This document shows positions 43,940 through 53,231 of a stretch of 64,000 bases of DNA, piece by piece. This DNA comes from Chitinophaga sancti (GTDB taxonomy: Bacteria; Bacteroidota; Bacteroidia; Chitinophagales; Chitinophagaceae). The first letter of the stretch is position 1. Every line of letters begins with the position of its first letter. The notes under the pieces were generated by a model. The model saw only the letters and a program-made list of their open reading frames with translations. It had not been told where the DNA came from and did no database searches. Both the position numbers and the translations under genes were made by a program. The DNA lies in NCBI RefSeq assembly GCF_034424315.1, contig NZ_CP139972.1:4774001-4838000 (forward strand). Reading direction: 5' to 3'.

Positions 43940-46900
43940 ATGACTCTTTATATATGCCGCACGAACCTGTATAACCAAGCCTGCATGGCAACCCTTTTTT
44001 CGGGGCTAACACTTGCAATACTTTTGGGATTCGCAAAAAGGGTCGATAAAAAAGCTAACCTGTTTTTAAGTTTAGCGCTGGTTGTAATTGTATTGGAGAC
44101 TGGTAGGCTTACTTCAATTTTTATACCAGCGCTGGGACCGCTGCTTTATCTATATATACGACAACTAACTTATCCAGAGCGGCAGTTCATCCGGAAAGAT
44201 ATGCTGTATTTTTGCCCTTTACTTATGGCGGGGTGGATGCCGGCTTGGCAGGTTCTAAGTTCGACCATCATCTATTTGTATCTATCGCGCCGGCTGATAG
44301 AGGATTTCTATGGCCGGCTGCAGCTGGTGATGATGGACAGACCACGCGTTGCTTTCCGGCGACTGGACAAGGCGTTACATTTGCTGAGCTGGTGTTGTAT
44401 GTTATCCATGTTTAGTGCTACTTTCTATTTAGCTGTTGTCATTGTACTGATTGGGATAGCGGTGGAAGTGATGTTAAAACCGGGTAGCAATGTTGAGTTA
44501 ACGACGCCGATAGCTGATAAATCGGATGCAAAAGTGAAAGGCCGGAGACTAAAAGAAATCGTGGCAGCCAATCGGCTCTACGAGGATGCTGAACTTACAT
44601 TGGCTTCACTTGCCGCGAAGTTGACCATACATCCGCATGAGTTATCCAGGATTATTAACACTGGACTTGATAAGAACTTCAGTGATTTTATAAGCGAATT
44701 TCGGGTTCGTGAAGTTGTCCTGAAAATGCATGACCCCGCCTGCGACCAGCTCACGTTATTGGCGATCGCCTATGAGTCCGGGTTTAATTCGAAAACGACT
44801 TTCAACCGTGTATTCAAAGAGATGACCGGCAAAACCCCGGTGGAATACAAAAACATGTTGAAAAAAGAGGTGCCAATTGATAAGCTGGCACCCTGGTCTC
44901 GAATACGACCAGTATTATTGCGTTCGGAAAGCCAACCAACCTGGGGGCCTGAAACATCCAAACGCAATAACATGATAAGACTTTACCTTAAGATCGCTTA
45001 CCGCCAGCTGCGTAAGGAAAAAATGTATGCGGCGATCAAAATCGGGGGATTAGCCCTGAGCATCGCTGCTTGTTTGCTGATAGGGCTATATATTCATGAT
45101 GAGATGAATTATGACCGTATGTATCCTGACGCGGATCGCATTTACCGCCTTTGTGGAGACGGTAAAGTAGACAGAGGATTGGCATGGCCTGCGCCAATGT
45201 CGAAGGCTATTCAGAATGATTTCCCTGAAGTTGCCTATGCAGGGCGCATCAGACCAGTTAATTCATACGTGGGTCAGGCAGAGCTGCGCCGCGCCGACCA
45301 GGTTCAAAACACTTACGAGCAGGGCATTATTTACGCTGATCAGTCATTCCTGGATGCGTTGCAATTGCCGATGGTATCCGGCGACGGCAGAACTGCTTTA
45401 AAGGAGCCACTGACAATGGTTATTTCCAAAACTATGGCCGACAAGTACTATCATGGCCAGGACCCCATTGGCCAGGTAATGTACCTTGACAGTGATAAGT
45501 CTCGCCCCTATCGCATCGGCGCTGTGATGGCCGACATTCCTGCAAACTCGCATTTACATCCATTCAACATTTTCATTACATTGACCGGGATGGAATTTGG
45601 GGAGAAAGAGCAGGATGACTGGACTTGGTTCAACTATATCCAGTACATTAAACTGAAAGCCGGCACAGATGTGGTAGCATTTGAGAAAAAACTCAACGTT
45701 GACATAAGAAAAAATTACTTGCTATCTCAATTCCGCAGAGGGGGCGTAAAAGATCCTGAAAATGAAGTTAAAAAGGTCTCTTTCCACCTGCAACCTGTAA
45801 AAGATATTAACCTCCATTCTCAAGAGTTTTCGGATGGAGTAACGAACGGAGATATACGCTTTATCTGGCTATTCGGCGCTATTGCGATATTCATCCTGGC
45901 TATTGCGTGCATCAATTTTATCAATCTCTCGACTGCAAAATCGGCTAGCCGCGCCAAAGAGGTAGGTCTGCGCAAAGTTGTGGGCTCATATCGCAGTAGC
46001 CTCATTATGCAGTTTCTTACCGAATCGCTGATCTACAGTCTCATTTCGTTTATTTTAGGCATCGTTATAGCGTGGCTGTTATTGCCCTTTTTCAATACCA
46101 TCGCGTTGAAGTCTCTTATAATGCCATGGCTTGAATGGTGGTTTGTGCCGGTTTTCCTGGCTTCTTCCATCATAGTTGGAGTACTTGCCGGATTATATCC
46201 TGCCTTTTATCTTTCGGGCTTCCAGCCGGTGAAGGTATTAAAAGGTAGTATCAGCGTTGGCAGCAAAAGAAACGTATTGCGAAACGGCTTGGTGGTCTTT
46301 CAGTTCGCCACTTCCATTATATTGATCATCGGCACCATTGTTATTTACAGCCAGATGCACTTTATCATGAATCACAGGGTGGGCTTTGATAAAGACCAGG
46401 TAATAGTATTGCACGGCACAAATACGCTGGGATATCAGAATATCAAAAATTTCAAAACAGCACTAACCCAAATTGCCCCGGTAAAAAGCGTATCGATAAG
46501 CGATTATTTACCGATAAATGGCACGCTGCGTAACGAAAATACTTTTGTCAGGGAAGGACGCGAAAAGATCGATCCGGGAGTTGGGGCCCAGTTTTGGCAG
46601 GTAGACGAAGATTACCTAAAATCATTGGACATTAAGTTAGTCGAAGGCAGGAATTTCTCTTATGATATGCCAGGTGACACGACAGGAGAATCAGTCATTA
46701 TCAATCAAGCCATGGTCCAAAAACTTGGTTTGAAAAATCCGGTTGGTACGCGCATAAGCAACGGCGGTGTCCTTACGGTCATCGGCGTTGTACAAGACTT
46801 TAACTTCGAATCATTGCGCAGTAATATTTCCCCCTTAGTACTTCACTTCGGTTTCAGTTCATCAATGATGCTGGTGAAGTTCAATGGAGCAAATGTGCAA

Positions 46901-47395
46901 AATACCGTCGCTGAAGTTTCGGCCCTCTGGGAAAAATTCTCACCTGATCAACCAATTCGCTATACTTTCCTCGATCAGGAGTTCGCCCATATGTATGCTG
47001 ATGTAATGCACGTCGGCATTATTCTTACAAGTTTCGCAATATTAGCCATTATCATTGCCTGTTTAGGATTATTCGCTCTTTCAGCATTTATGGCCGAACA
47101 ACGAAGCAAGGAGATCGGTATTCGCAAGGTATTAGGTGCCAGTGTGAGGAATATTACTACATTGTTGTCCGGAGATTTTGTAAAGCTGGTGCTGGTGTCT
47201 ATCCTTATTGCATCGCCTATTGCGTGGTGGGCTATGAACAGATGGCTCCAGGATTTCGCCTACAGGACACACCTTAGCTGGTGGATATTTGTGGTATCGG
47301 GGTTCATTGCTATTCTGATTGCACTCATAACGGTGAGTTTTCAGTCGGTCAAAGCGGCCCTGACCGACCCTGTGAAGAGTTTGAAAACAGAGTGA
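43940..47395 (+). CDS. AraC-type regulator fused to MacB/FtsX-family ABC permease
   Basis: The protein of about 1151 residues has an N-terminal membrane region (about residues 15-175, several segments), then an AraC helix-turn-helix domain (LTLASLAAKLTIHPHELSRI, LLAIAYESGFNSKTTFNRVF, KEMTGKTPVEYKN), and from about residue 345 a complete MacB/FtsX permease. That part has MIRLYLKIAYRQLRKEK, a first membrane helix, a MacB periplasmic domain, and FtsX cores with SRAKEVGLRKVVGSYRSSL and RSKEIGIRKVLGASVRNI. AraC and permease in one chain is unusual. Start is uncertain: ATG 43940 or 43985; TTG at 43922 is unlikely. No ATPase partner gene is adjacent. The coding sequence is less AT-rich than the genes on either side. 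Confidence 0.8.
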   Translation: MTLYICRTNLYNQACMATLFSGLTLAILLGFAKRVDKKANLFLSLALVVIVLETGRLTSIFIPALGPLLYLYIRQLTYPERQFIRKDMLYFCPLLMAGWMPAWQVLSSTIIYLYLSRRLIEDFYGRLQLVMMDRPRVAFRRLDKALHLLSWCCMLSMFSATFYLAVVIVLIGIAVEVMLKPGSNVELTTPIADKSDAKVKGRRLKEIVAANRLYEDAELTLASLAAKLTIHPHELSRIINTGLDKNFSDFISEFRVREVVLKMHDPACDQLTLLAIAYESGFNSKTTFNRVFKEMTGKTPVEYKNMLKKEVPIDKLAPWSRIRPVLLRSESQPTWGPETSKRNNMIRLYLKIAYRQLRKEKMYAAIKIGGLALSIAACLLIGLYIHDEMNYDRMYPDADRIYRLCGDGKVDRGLAWPAPMSKAIQNDFPEVAYAGRIRPVNSYVGQAELRRADQVQNTYEQGIIYADQSFLDALQLPMVSGDGRTALKEPLTMVISKTMADKYYHGQDPIGQVMYLDSDKSRPYRIGAVMADIPANSHLHPFNIFITLTGMEFGEKEQDDWTWFNYIQYIKLKAGTDVVAFEKKLNVDIRKNYLLSQFRRGGVKDPENEVKKVSFHLQPVKDINLHSQEFSDGVTNGDIRFIWLFGAIAIFILAIACINFINLSTAKSASRAKEVGLRKVVGSYRSSLIMQFLTESLIYSLISFILGIVIAWLLLPFFNTIALKSLIMPWLEWWFVPVFLASSIIVGVLAGLYPAFYLSGFQPVKVLKGSISVGSKRNVLRNGLVVFQFATSIILIIGTIVIYSQMHFIMNHRVGFDKDQVIVLHGTNTLGYQNIKNFKTALTQIAPVKSVSISDYLPINGTLRNENTFVREGREKIDPGVGAQFWQVDEDYLKSLDIKLVEGRNFSYDMPGDTTGESVIINQAMVQKLGLKNPVGTRISNGGVLTVIGVVQDFNFESLRSNISPLVLHFGFSSSMMLVKFNGANVQNTVAEVSALWEKFSPDQPIRYTFLDQEFAHMYADVMHVGIILTSFAILAIIIACLGLFALSAFMAEQRSKEIGIRKVLGASVRNITTLLSGDFVKLVLVSILIASPIAWWAMNRWLQDFAYRTHLSWWIFVVSGFIAILIALITVSFQSVKAALTDPVKSLKTE

Positions 47396-47530
47396 TACCT
47401 GTTGTTGACAGAATGAAAGATTTTAAGTTATTGATGAACAACGATTTTAATCTCAAATCCCTCAATTATCTCATTTCCCAACGGGATATTTAATTAGTTT
47501 TAAATACATTAAAATATCTGTTTAAACATT

Positions 47531-47587
47531 CTACAAAATATTAAAGGCTTTCAGATTATTCATCTGAAAGCCTTTAATATTTTGTAG
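47531..47587. repeat. Perfect 26-base stem hairpin (repeat copy C)
   Basis: Arms 47531-47556 and 47562-47587 are exact reverse complements around TATTC. The core AAGGCTTTCAGAT is the shared hairpin of the dispersed repeat, here with AATATTTTGTAG extension on both sides. It lies 136 bases after the AraC-permease gene and can act as its terminator. Confidence 0.85.
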
Positions 47588-47665
47588 AACCGCTCGGTTT
47601 ATTTAGCGGGGCGGAGGGAACAAGTTTCGAACTTGTTTGTAGGAGATTTATCTAAAATTCACCGT
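47588..47665 (-). repeat. tRNA-3'-end-like part of repeat copy C
   Basis: GGTTTATTTAGCGGGGCGG, then GGGAACAAGTTTCGAACTTG and GTAGGAGATTTATCTAAAAT. On the minus strand this gives a T-arm-like GTTCGAA segment ahead of the hairpin, as in copies D, E and H. Nothing else is seen in 47396-47964. Confidence 0.55.
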
Positions 47666-47964
47666 TTCATTAGAGATATTATTCATTCTGAAACTAGTTA
47701 TTGATAATTGTGGAATACTCGACCGCCTTGTTACCTCTTAGTTTTGAGTTGAGTTTTGTTGAACTTAAGTGTGCAAAACGAACCTGCCGGATTTCATTCA
47801 AAGTGGCCTGACATGGATGCTTCAACATTTGATTTGCTAATCAGCTACCAATAAAATAACTTCATAAAGTGAAGTAAAAGAAGATGATTTTTGGAGTTGT
47901 AAATCAATGTCTTAAATTATCATATTGGCCAAAAACACAACCTAATTATACGATATCATTTTAA

Positions 47965-49008
47965 ATGGAAAACGAAAATTCATTTCAATATAACGACATT
48001 ATTTTCTACAGTACACCTGCAGGAGATATAAGAATAGAAGTAATATTTAATGATGAAACATTTTGGCTTACTCAAAAACGGATGGCTGAATTGTTTGCAG
48101 TAGAAGTACCTGCCATTAGTAAGCATCTGAATAATATATATGAGTCGGGAGAGCTTGATAAAGGGTCAACTATTTCCATTTTGGAAACGGTTCAACAGGA
48201 AGGGGGAAGGCAGGTAAAACGTAAATTGGAATTTTACAACCTGGATGCAATAATAGCTGTCGGCTACAGGGTAAATTCAATGCAGGCTACTCAATTTAGA
48301 ATTTGGGCTACCAGGAATCTGAGAGAATTTATCGTTAAGGGTTTTGTGTTAGATGATGAACGCTTGAAACAAGGAAAATCATTTGGCAAAGATTATTTTG
48401 ACGAACTATTGGAACGTATTCGCGAGATACGGGCAAGTGAACGTAGATTTTATCTCAAAATAACCGATATATATGAACAATGCAGTATCGACTATAGCAA
48501 GGGTTCTGAAATAACACAAACCTTCTTCAAGACTGTACAGAATAAATTACATTGGGCTATTACTGGTAAAACAGCTGCTCAAATTATTGCGGAGCGGGCT
48601 AATGCTGACAAGCCCAATATGGGGTTGCAAACATGGAAAAATGCGCCGTCCGGTAAGATACTTAAAACAGATATCAGTGTTGCGAAGAATTATCTAATTG
48701 AAAAGGAAATTAAGGAACTGGAACGTATTGTAACTATGTATCTTGACTTTGCTGAGTTACAGGCATCGAGGCAGATTTCTATGAAAATGACAGATTGGAT
48801 AAGTCGTTTGGATGCCTTCCTGCAATTTAACGAATATGAGATACTAAAGGATGCAGGCAAAGTAAGCCATGTAGTCGCTATTAAATTAGCCGGTGAAGAA
48901 TACCAGAAGTTTAGGATAATACAGGACGAAAATTTTGAGAGCGATTTTGATAAAGAGATTTTAAAGATTACGACATCTTCCGCTAAAGGACGAAAAAAGA
49001 ATGTCTGA
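47965..49008 (+). CDS. rhuM: RhuM-family protein
   Basis: The 347-residue protein matches the virulence RhuM family: IIFYSTPAGDIRIEVIFNDE, TFWLTQKRMAELFAVEVPAI, SKHLNNIYESGELD, then YNLDAIIAVGYRVNS and ATQFRIWATRNLREFI. The N-terminus is a Bro-N/KilA-like DNA-binding module. It is often near mobile elements, restriction and toxin genes. The biochemical role is unknown. Here it is the only gene between repeat copies C and D. Confidence 0.88.
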   Translation: MENENSFQYNDIIFYSTPAGDIRIEVIFNDETFWLTQKRMAELFAVEVPAISKHLNNIYESGELDKGSTISILETVQQEGGRQVKRKLEFYNLDAIIAVGYRVNSMQATQFRIWATRNLREFIVKGFVLDDERLKQGKSFGKDYFDELLERIREIRASERRFYLKITDIYEQCSIDYSKGSEITQTFFKTVQNKLHWAITGKTAAQIIAERANADKPNMGLQTWKNAPSGKILKTDISVAKNYLIEKEIKELERIVTMYLDFAELQASRQISMKMTDWISRLDAFLQFNEYEILKDAGKVSHVVAIKLAGEEYQKFRIIQDENFESDFDKEILKITTSSAKGRKKNV

Positions 49009-49084
49009 TTAATGTCTGCCTGTTGAATTATATCTATAGTTATAAAAATCAAATTTATCAGCTAAAAATCATGAGTGTCGGTTT

Positions 49085-49200
49085 CGAGTTTCCTCAAAAA
49101 AGCCTTCAAATCTCACGACTTGAAGGCTTCTTTATTTTACTGGCTGCGTGGAACAACTTTCGAACCGGTTTACGGATGATTTATTTAAAATGCTTGATTT
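49085..49200 (-). repeat. Dispersed terminator/tRNA-3'-end repeat, copy D
   Basis: AAGCCTTCAA (49100-49109) pairs with TTGAAGGCTT (49120-49129), followed by GGCTGCGTGGAACAACTTTC, GAACCGGTTTACGGATGATT and TATTTAAAATGC. Same order and orientation as copies C, E and H. The gap 49009-49297 holds nothing else. Confidence 0.6.
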
Positions 49201-49297
49201 TATTGGTGAAATGAATAAAATGGCGTTAATATCTCCTGATTGATCAAATTGATATCATTATGGAATAATTCCTGTCTAACATCTATATACAAAGATT

Positions 49298-50028
49298 ATG
49301 CGAACAGGAGTTATGCTTTCATTTATACTGCTGGTTTCCTCTTGCTTCCGCAAGCCTCTACCGGTCACTTTCTCTCATACAGGAGGATTTATACTGGAAG
49401 ATACTTCCCGTAGTGCCAATGAGTATTTACAATCTTTTGAGGATGATGGTTTTCCTATCTATTACCTTGGGCCTTCAAAAGATACTATAAATATTGGAAC
49501 GCGTTACTGGCGGCGCGGGGAATGTAGGTTCAAAGAATACCCAGCATATTGCATTTTCAGATATTCAACATCTAATGTATCCGTACAAGTCGATACTTCA
49601 TTTCCTGCATGCGAACCGGTGGAATATCTTAATAAAGAAGGATTCATTGACCATTATTGTGACTCAAACCGTTACTATCATGCTTCAACGGTCATAATAC
49701 GTAATCTGTACGATACAGCGGTGTCATTGGGGATTACCTTCTGTGTGAGCCAAATGCACAGAGAGATGCTGAATAGCCGTGGACAATGGGTAAAGGTGAA
49801 TAAGAAATTGTGTGAGGAGTGGATCTGTGGCACGGGACAGCCTAATATCTATTTAATGCCGGGGGAGTTAATTATCTCTAAAGTTGGTCATTTTAATGGA
49901 AAACATGCTATACCTTGTCGGTTGGCCTTGGGGCGCAGCAATGCTGTTGCTCAGATATATTCTAATATTTTTAAGGAATATATAAATGATAGTTTATTGC
50001 GCGTCATTGAAGGGCTTGAATATAATCA
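49298..50028 (+). CDS. Lipoprotein of unknown function, 3' end interrupted by a group II intron
   Basis: The product begins MRTGVMLSFILLVSSCF, a lipoprotein signal with cysteine 16. The mature part has eight or more further cysteines (CRFKEYPAYC, CEPV, CDSN, CVSQ, CEEWIC) and beta-rich stretches. I do not recognise it. The open frame runs to 50131, but everything after about residue 243 (after GLEYNQ) is encoded by the 3' end of the group II intron, so the native C-terminus is lost or lies elsewhere. It is the only gene between copies D and E. Confidence 0.6.
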
Positions 50029-52015
50029 ATCGAGTAGGAAGAAAGCCGGTCATGCCGGCTTTCTGTCCTCTCACACCACCGTACGTACCGACCGGTATAC
50101 GGCGGTTTGTCAGAATAACTTAGTTTGGTGAGTTGTTTTCCAGTAATAGTGATTGGCGAACCCTACATACCCTTGTTTAGTAAAGTAGTCGTTGTTCAAG
50201 GCTCGGTGCAGTATTGCACTGTTTGCAATGCGGCAGTAGCCTTTACGACTGTTGCTCCACTCATAAGCTTTACCCACATTAATTCCCAACATTTTCAGGT
50301 TTTTCCACCGTGTTGATGGCCTTTTCCATTGTTTCCATATTCCCATTCTTAGACGTGTTCTTACCAACCTGTCCAGTTCTTCCATTCTGCTTTTGGCCGT
50401 GGCTATCCGAAAGTAATTCACCCAACCTACTATTATGGCCTCCATCTTCTTTATCTTGTCTTTCACTTTGCCGGGGGCTTTACGCTGCGTTTGATCCTTC
50501 ATCTTCTCTTTAATCTTTCTCAGCGATTTAGATGCAATGCGCACTGCCCACCCTTTCTCTCTTCGATAAAAAGAGAAACCCAGAAGCGTACTCTCTATCG
50601 GACGGCTCACTTTACTTTTTGTACGGTTTACTTTTAGCTTTAGCTTCTTTTCTATGAACTCAGTGATTGTTGACAGCACGCGCGTCGCTGACTTTTCACT
50701 TTTCACGTAGATGCTACAGTCATCGCAATACCGTACAAACCGGTGGCTTCTTGCCTCTAACTCTTTGTCCAGTTCGTTTAAAACAATGTTGCTCAGCAGG
50801 GGGGAGAGAGGGCTGCCTTGAGGAGTGCCTTCCTTACGTTCTATCACAACCCCATTTTCCATCATCCCGCAATTCAGGTATGAGCGAAGTAGTTTCAGCG
50901 TCCTCTTGTCAGCTATCTTTTGGGCCAGAAGCGACATTAGCCGGTCATGGTTCACCCGATCGAAAAACTTGTCTAAGTCCAACTCCACTACCCATTCATA
51001 GCCGTCGTTCAGGTTTGTTTGTGCCTGATACAATGCCTGATGAGCGTTCCGGTTTTCTCTAAACCCATAGCTATAATTGGAAAACTCTCCTTCATACTGT
51101 GGGCTTAGCCATTGGGATATTGACTGGGTAATTAGCCTGTCGATTACAGTAGGTATTCCCAACATTCTTTTACCGCCGCCATTTTCCTTGTCTATTTCTA
51201 CTTTCTTAACTGCCTGGGGGCCGTACCTGCCTTCTAAAATACTGGTCCGCAACGTCTGCCAGTTCGTATTCAGGTAGTCACGAAGTTCATCGGTCTGCAT
51301 ACCATCTATACCCCCCGCTCCTTTATTGGCAGTTACCTGCTTAAAGGCTTTTTGTACATTGCGGATATCTAATATTTCTTCCAGCATACTATTACTTTGA
51401 AAAAAAAAAAATCATCCCGGCGTCACTCCCATTGATTGCATGATGAGGCTCAACTCCTCCTGTGTTTTACTTTCAGCTTCCGGCTTATCCTCGCACAGGT
51501 AGTTTTCCAGTGTTCTTCCGTTGTAATCGCCTCGCTCATAAACGGCTTGTTCATTTTCGCCATTCTAACATTCGGTCCTTCTTCCTTTTGTGAGACTTCT
51601 GCTTTTGCCTTCGTTTCGGGATGCAGCTCGTTGCCGGCTTACTATGACCTCGGCTGACTTCTGATGGCACCTTGAAGCCATTCTTTATGCTGACTTCTGT
51701 TTCCGCTTCGGTATTCTCTCATACCTCTGCCGGATTGCCAGCAGATCTCCCAGGGTAAGGTTATACGCTTTCCATTCATGTAGCCCCGGTATTTACACAA
51801 CATGGTTCCGTGCAGTATAGGGCTTTTGTCTGTGATGCGACATCGCCCACCATGCCTTGCCTTGTATACCATTTCTGTTCGTGGGCTCGAATGTTTGCCG
51901 CCGGCTTCCTTCAGATTCGTGGTCACCCACGACACCCTTGCCTTTGGCTAATGATACGTACTGCAACGCTCATTCAGGACTTACACCTTAGAGCTTATAA
52001 CCATGCCTGGCGCAC
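50029..52015 (-). mobile_element. Group II intron, copy 1
   Basis: On the minus strand the element begins GTGCGCCAGGCATGG at 52015, a canonical GUGCG 5' end. It carries a maturase/RT gene and ends with a domain V-like hairpin (about 50067-50110, containing CCGCCGTATACCG and CGTACGGTGG) and a domain VI stem (AGAAAGCCGG/CCGGCTTTCT, 50039-50064), finishing CTCGAT at 50029. Length 1987. Its 5' side abuts the terminator-like hairpin of repeat copy E with only TTTTTGTT between, the target preference known for terminator-targeting (IIC-like) introns. A nearly identical copy is at 54088-56072. The stretch 51388-52015 is the structured 5' RNA part, with no protein gene. Confidence 0.88.
50110..51387 (-). 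CDS. ltrA: Group II intron reverse transcriptase/maturase, copy 1
   Basis: The 425-residue protein has RT motifs GIDGMQTDELRDYL, RMLGIPTVIDRLITQSI, ELDLDKFFDRVNHDRL, KEGTPQGSPLSPLLSNI and RFVRYCDDCSIYV (catalytic YCDD in place of the commoner YADD), then a maturase domain (GWVNYFRIATAKSRMEELD) and a short C-terminus. No HNH endonuclease is present. It splices and reverse-transcribes its host intron. About nine residues differ from the second copy. Confidence 0.93.
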   Translation of the reverse strand: MLEEILDIRNVQKAFKQVTANKGAGGIDGMQTDELRDYLNTNWQTLRTSILEGRYGPQAVKKVEIDKENGGGKRMLGIPTVIDRLITQSISQWLSPQYEGEFSNYSYGFRENRNAHQALYQAQTNLNDGYEWVVELDLDKFFDRVNHDRLMSLLAQKIADKRTLKLLRSYLNCGMMENGVVIERKEGTPQGSPLSPLLSNIVLNELDKELEARSHRFVRYCDDCSIYVKSEKSATRVLSTITEFIEKKLKLKVNRTKSKVSRPIESTLLGFSFYRREKGWAVRIASKSLRKIKEKMKDQTQRKAPGKVKDKIKKMEAIIVGWVNYFRIATAKSRMEELDRLVRTRLRMGIWKQWKRPSTRWKNLKMLGINVGKAYEWSNSRKGYCRIANSAILHRALNNDYFTKQGYVGFANHYYWKTTHQTKLF

Positions 52016-52020
52016 AACAA

Positions 52021-52049
52021 AAAGCCTTCAGATCACATCTGAAGGCTTT
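52021..52049. repeat. Terminator-like hairpin, repeat copy E (left part)
   Basis: AAAGCCTTCAGAT (52021-52033) pairs perfectly with ATCTGAAGGCTTT (52037-52049) over CAC. Group II intron copy 1 lies directly on one side and the IS5-type element directly on the other, so this small hairpin was hit twice. Confidence 0.8.
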
Positions 52050-52059
52050 TAATTTCTTA

Positions 52060-52921
52060 GAGTATGTTTAAAAACTAATTCTACTTATTTTAGAAGTATA
52101 CTAATGAATGCTACCTGGATGAAAGCCACAGATGATTCAGGTAGCCTTTCATAATCCTTCGACAATCTTCTGAAGTTATTGAGCCAAGCGAATGATCGTT
52201 CAACCTGCCATCTACCTTTCTGTGGCACAAAACCCTTTACTGTCGGCGGTTTCTGAGTTATTTCCATCTTCCATTTGTAATAATTCTCAACCATATCGCT
52301 AAACTCTCCCTGGTATGCTTTATCTGTACGAATCAGTTTCATCCTATGACTAACCTTTTCAATTTTCCACAGCAAATCAAAACCGCCAATTGAGTCATGA
52401 ATATTTGCGCCGCTGACACTTATCGCAATTGGTAATCCTAAGCTATCAACAGCAAGATGCCTTTTTCGACCATTGATATGCTTACCGCCATCGATCCCGG
52501 TTTCTATACTTACGAATCCAGTTTTCTTTATACTTTGGCTATCGATAGCACTGACAGATGGTGCATAATTTCGCCCCTGATCTATCCGCTCTTTTCTAAC
52601 CATTTTTAACATCACCTGTTCCAGCACACCTGCTTTTTTCCATTTATTGAAATAATAATAAACTATCTGCCAGTAAGGGAAATCACTGCTTAGATTACGC
52701 CATTGACTACCTGTTCTGCAAATCCATAATATAGCATTGAAGATAGTTCGAAGGCTATATTTACGCTTTCTTTTGTCCGTTAATATTTTTTCTATACTTT
52801 TCCAGTGCGAATCGGTCAATAATGTGAACTTCGTTCTCATAGTTTGTTTTGTGGTAAATCCAAACTAATTGATCGATTCGTACTTTCCTAATTTTAGCCC
52901 ATCAGAATTTTAAACATACTC
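52060..52921 (-). mobile_element. IS5-family insertion sequence (IS427/IS1031-like)
   Basis: The element is 862 bases with perfect 14-base terminal inverted repeats GAGTATGTTTAAAA at both ends and a 3-base target duplication TTA (52057-52059 and 52922-52924). Both ends and the transposase frame are intact, so it may be active. It split repeat copy E. Confidence 0.9.
52085..52840 (-). CDS. IS5-family transposase
   Basis: The 251-residue protein has a DUF4096-type N-terminus (FTLLTDSHWKSIEKIL, ILWICRTGSQWRNLSSDFPY) and a DDE domain with SAIDSQSIKKTG (first D), IRTDKAYQGEF (second D) and RWQVERSFAWLNNFRRL (E). It is a single-frame transposase of normal length. It moves the element that surrounds it. 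Confidence 0.93.
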   Translation of the reverse strand: MRTKFTLLTDSHWKSIEKILTDKRKRKYSLRTIFNAILWICRTGSQWRNLSSDFPYWQIVYYYFNKWKKAGVLEQVMLKMVRKERIDQGRNYAPSVSAIDSQSIKKTGFVSIETGIDGGKHINGRKRHLAVDSLGLPIAISVSGANIHDSIGGFDLLWKIEKVSHRMKLIRTDKAYQGEFSDMVENYYKWKMEITQKPPTVKGFVPQKGRWQVERSFAWLNNFRRLSKDYERLPESSVAFIQVAFISILLK

Positions 52922-52924
52922 TTA

Positions 52925-52990
52925 GAGGGACGGCGGGAACGAAGTTCGAACCAGTATTTGGAAGATTTATCTAAGATTCACAAATACCTT
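52925..52990 (-). repeat. tRNA-3'-end-like part of repeat copy E (right part)
   Basis: GACGGCGGGAACGAAGTTCG, AACCAGTATTTGGAAGATTT, ATCTAAGATTCAC. Removing the insertion sequence joins it to the hairpin at 52021-52049 in the order seen in copies C, D and H. Nothing else is seen in 52991-53231. Confidence 0.6.
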
Positions 52991-53231
52991 AGTAAAATTC
53001 ATTGCTAGATTTACGGAATACTGTTTCCCTATATTAGAAATTAATCTACGACACCTGTGCCTTCTTTAGATTTTTTTTAACACTTACAATATTGTTTCCA
53101 AAGGCAATTAGTAGACTCATCGTACAATTGGCAAATTATGCGCAACCTGAATTTTGAGGAATCTATTTATGATTAAGCATCCGAATAAATAATTTATACT
53201 CAAGATCAGGGAGGAGAGATTATCAAAATAT

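Noticed and set aside
49298..50131. Lipoprotein gene taken to its full open frame
   Set aside because: The last 34 codons or so lie inside the group II intron's 3' end, which is repeated at 54088, so they are not native coding sequence.
50667..51062. 131-residue plus-strand frame, repeated at 54726
   Set aside because: Antisense of the intron maturase; recurs only because the intron is duplicated.
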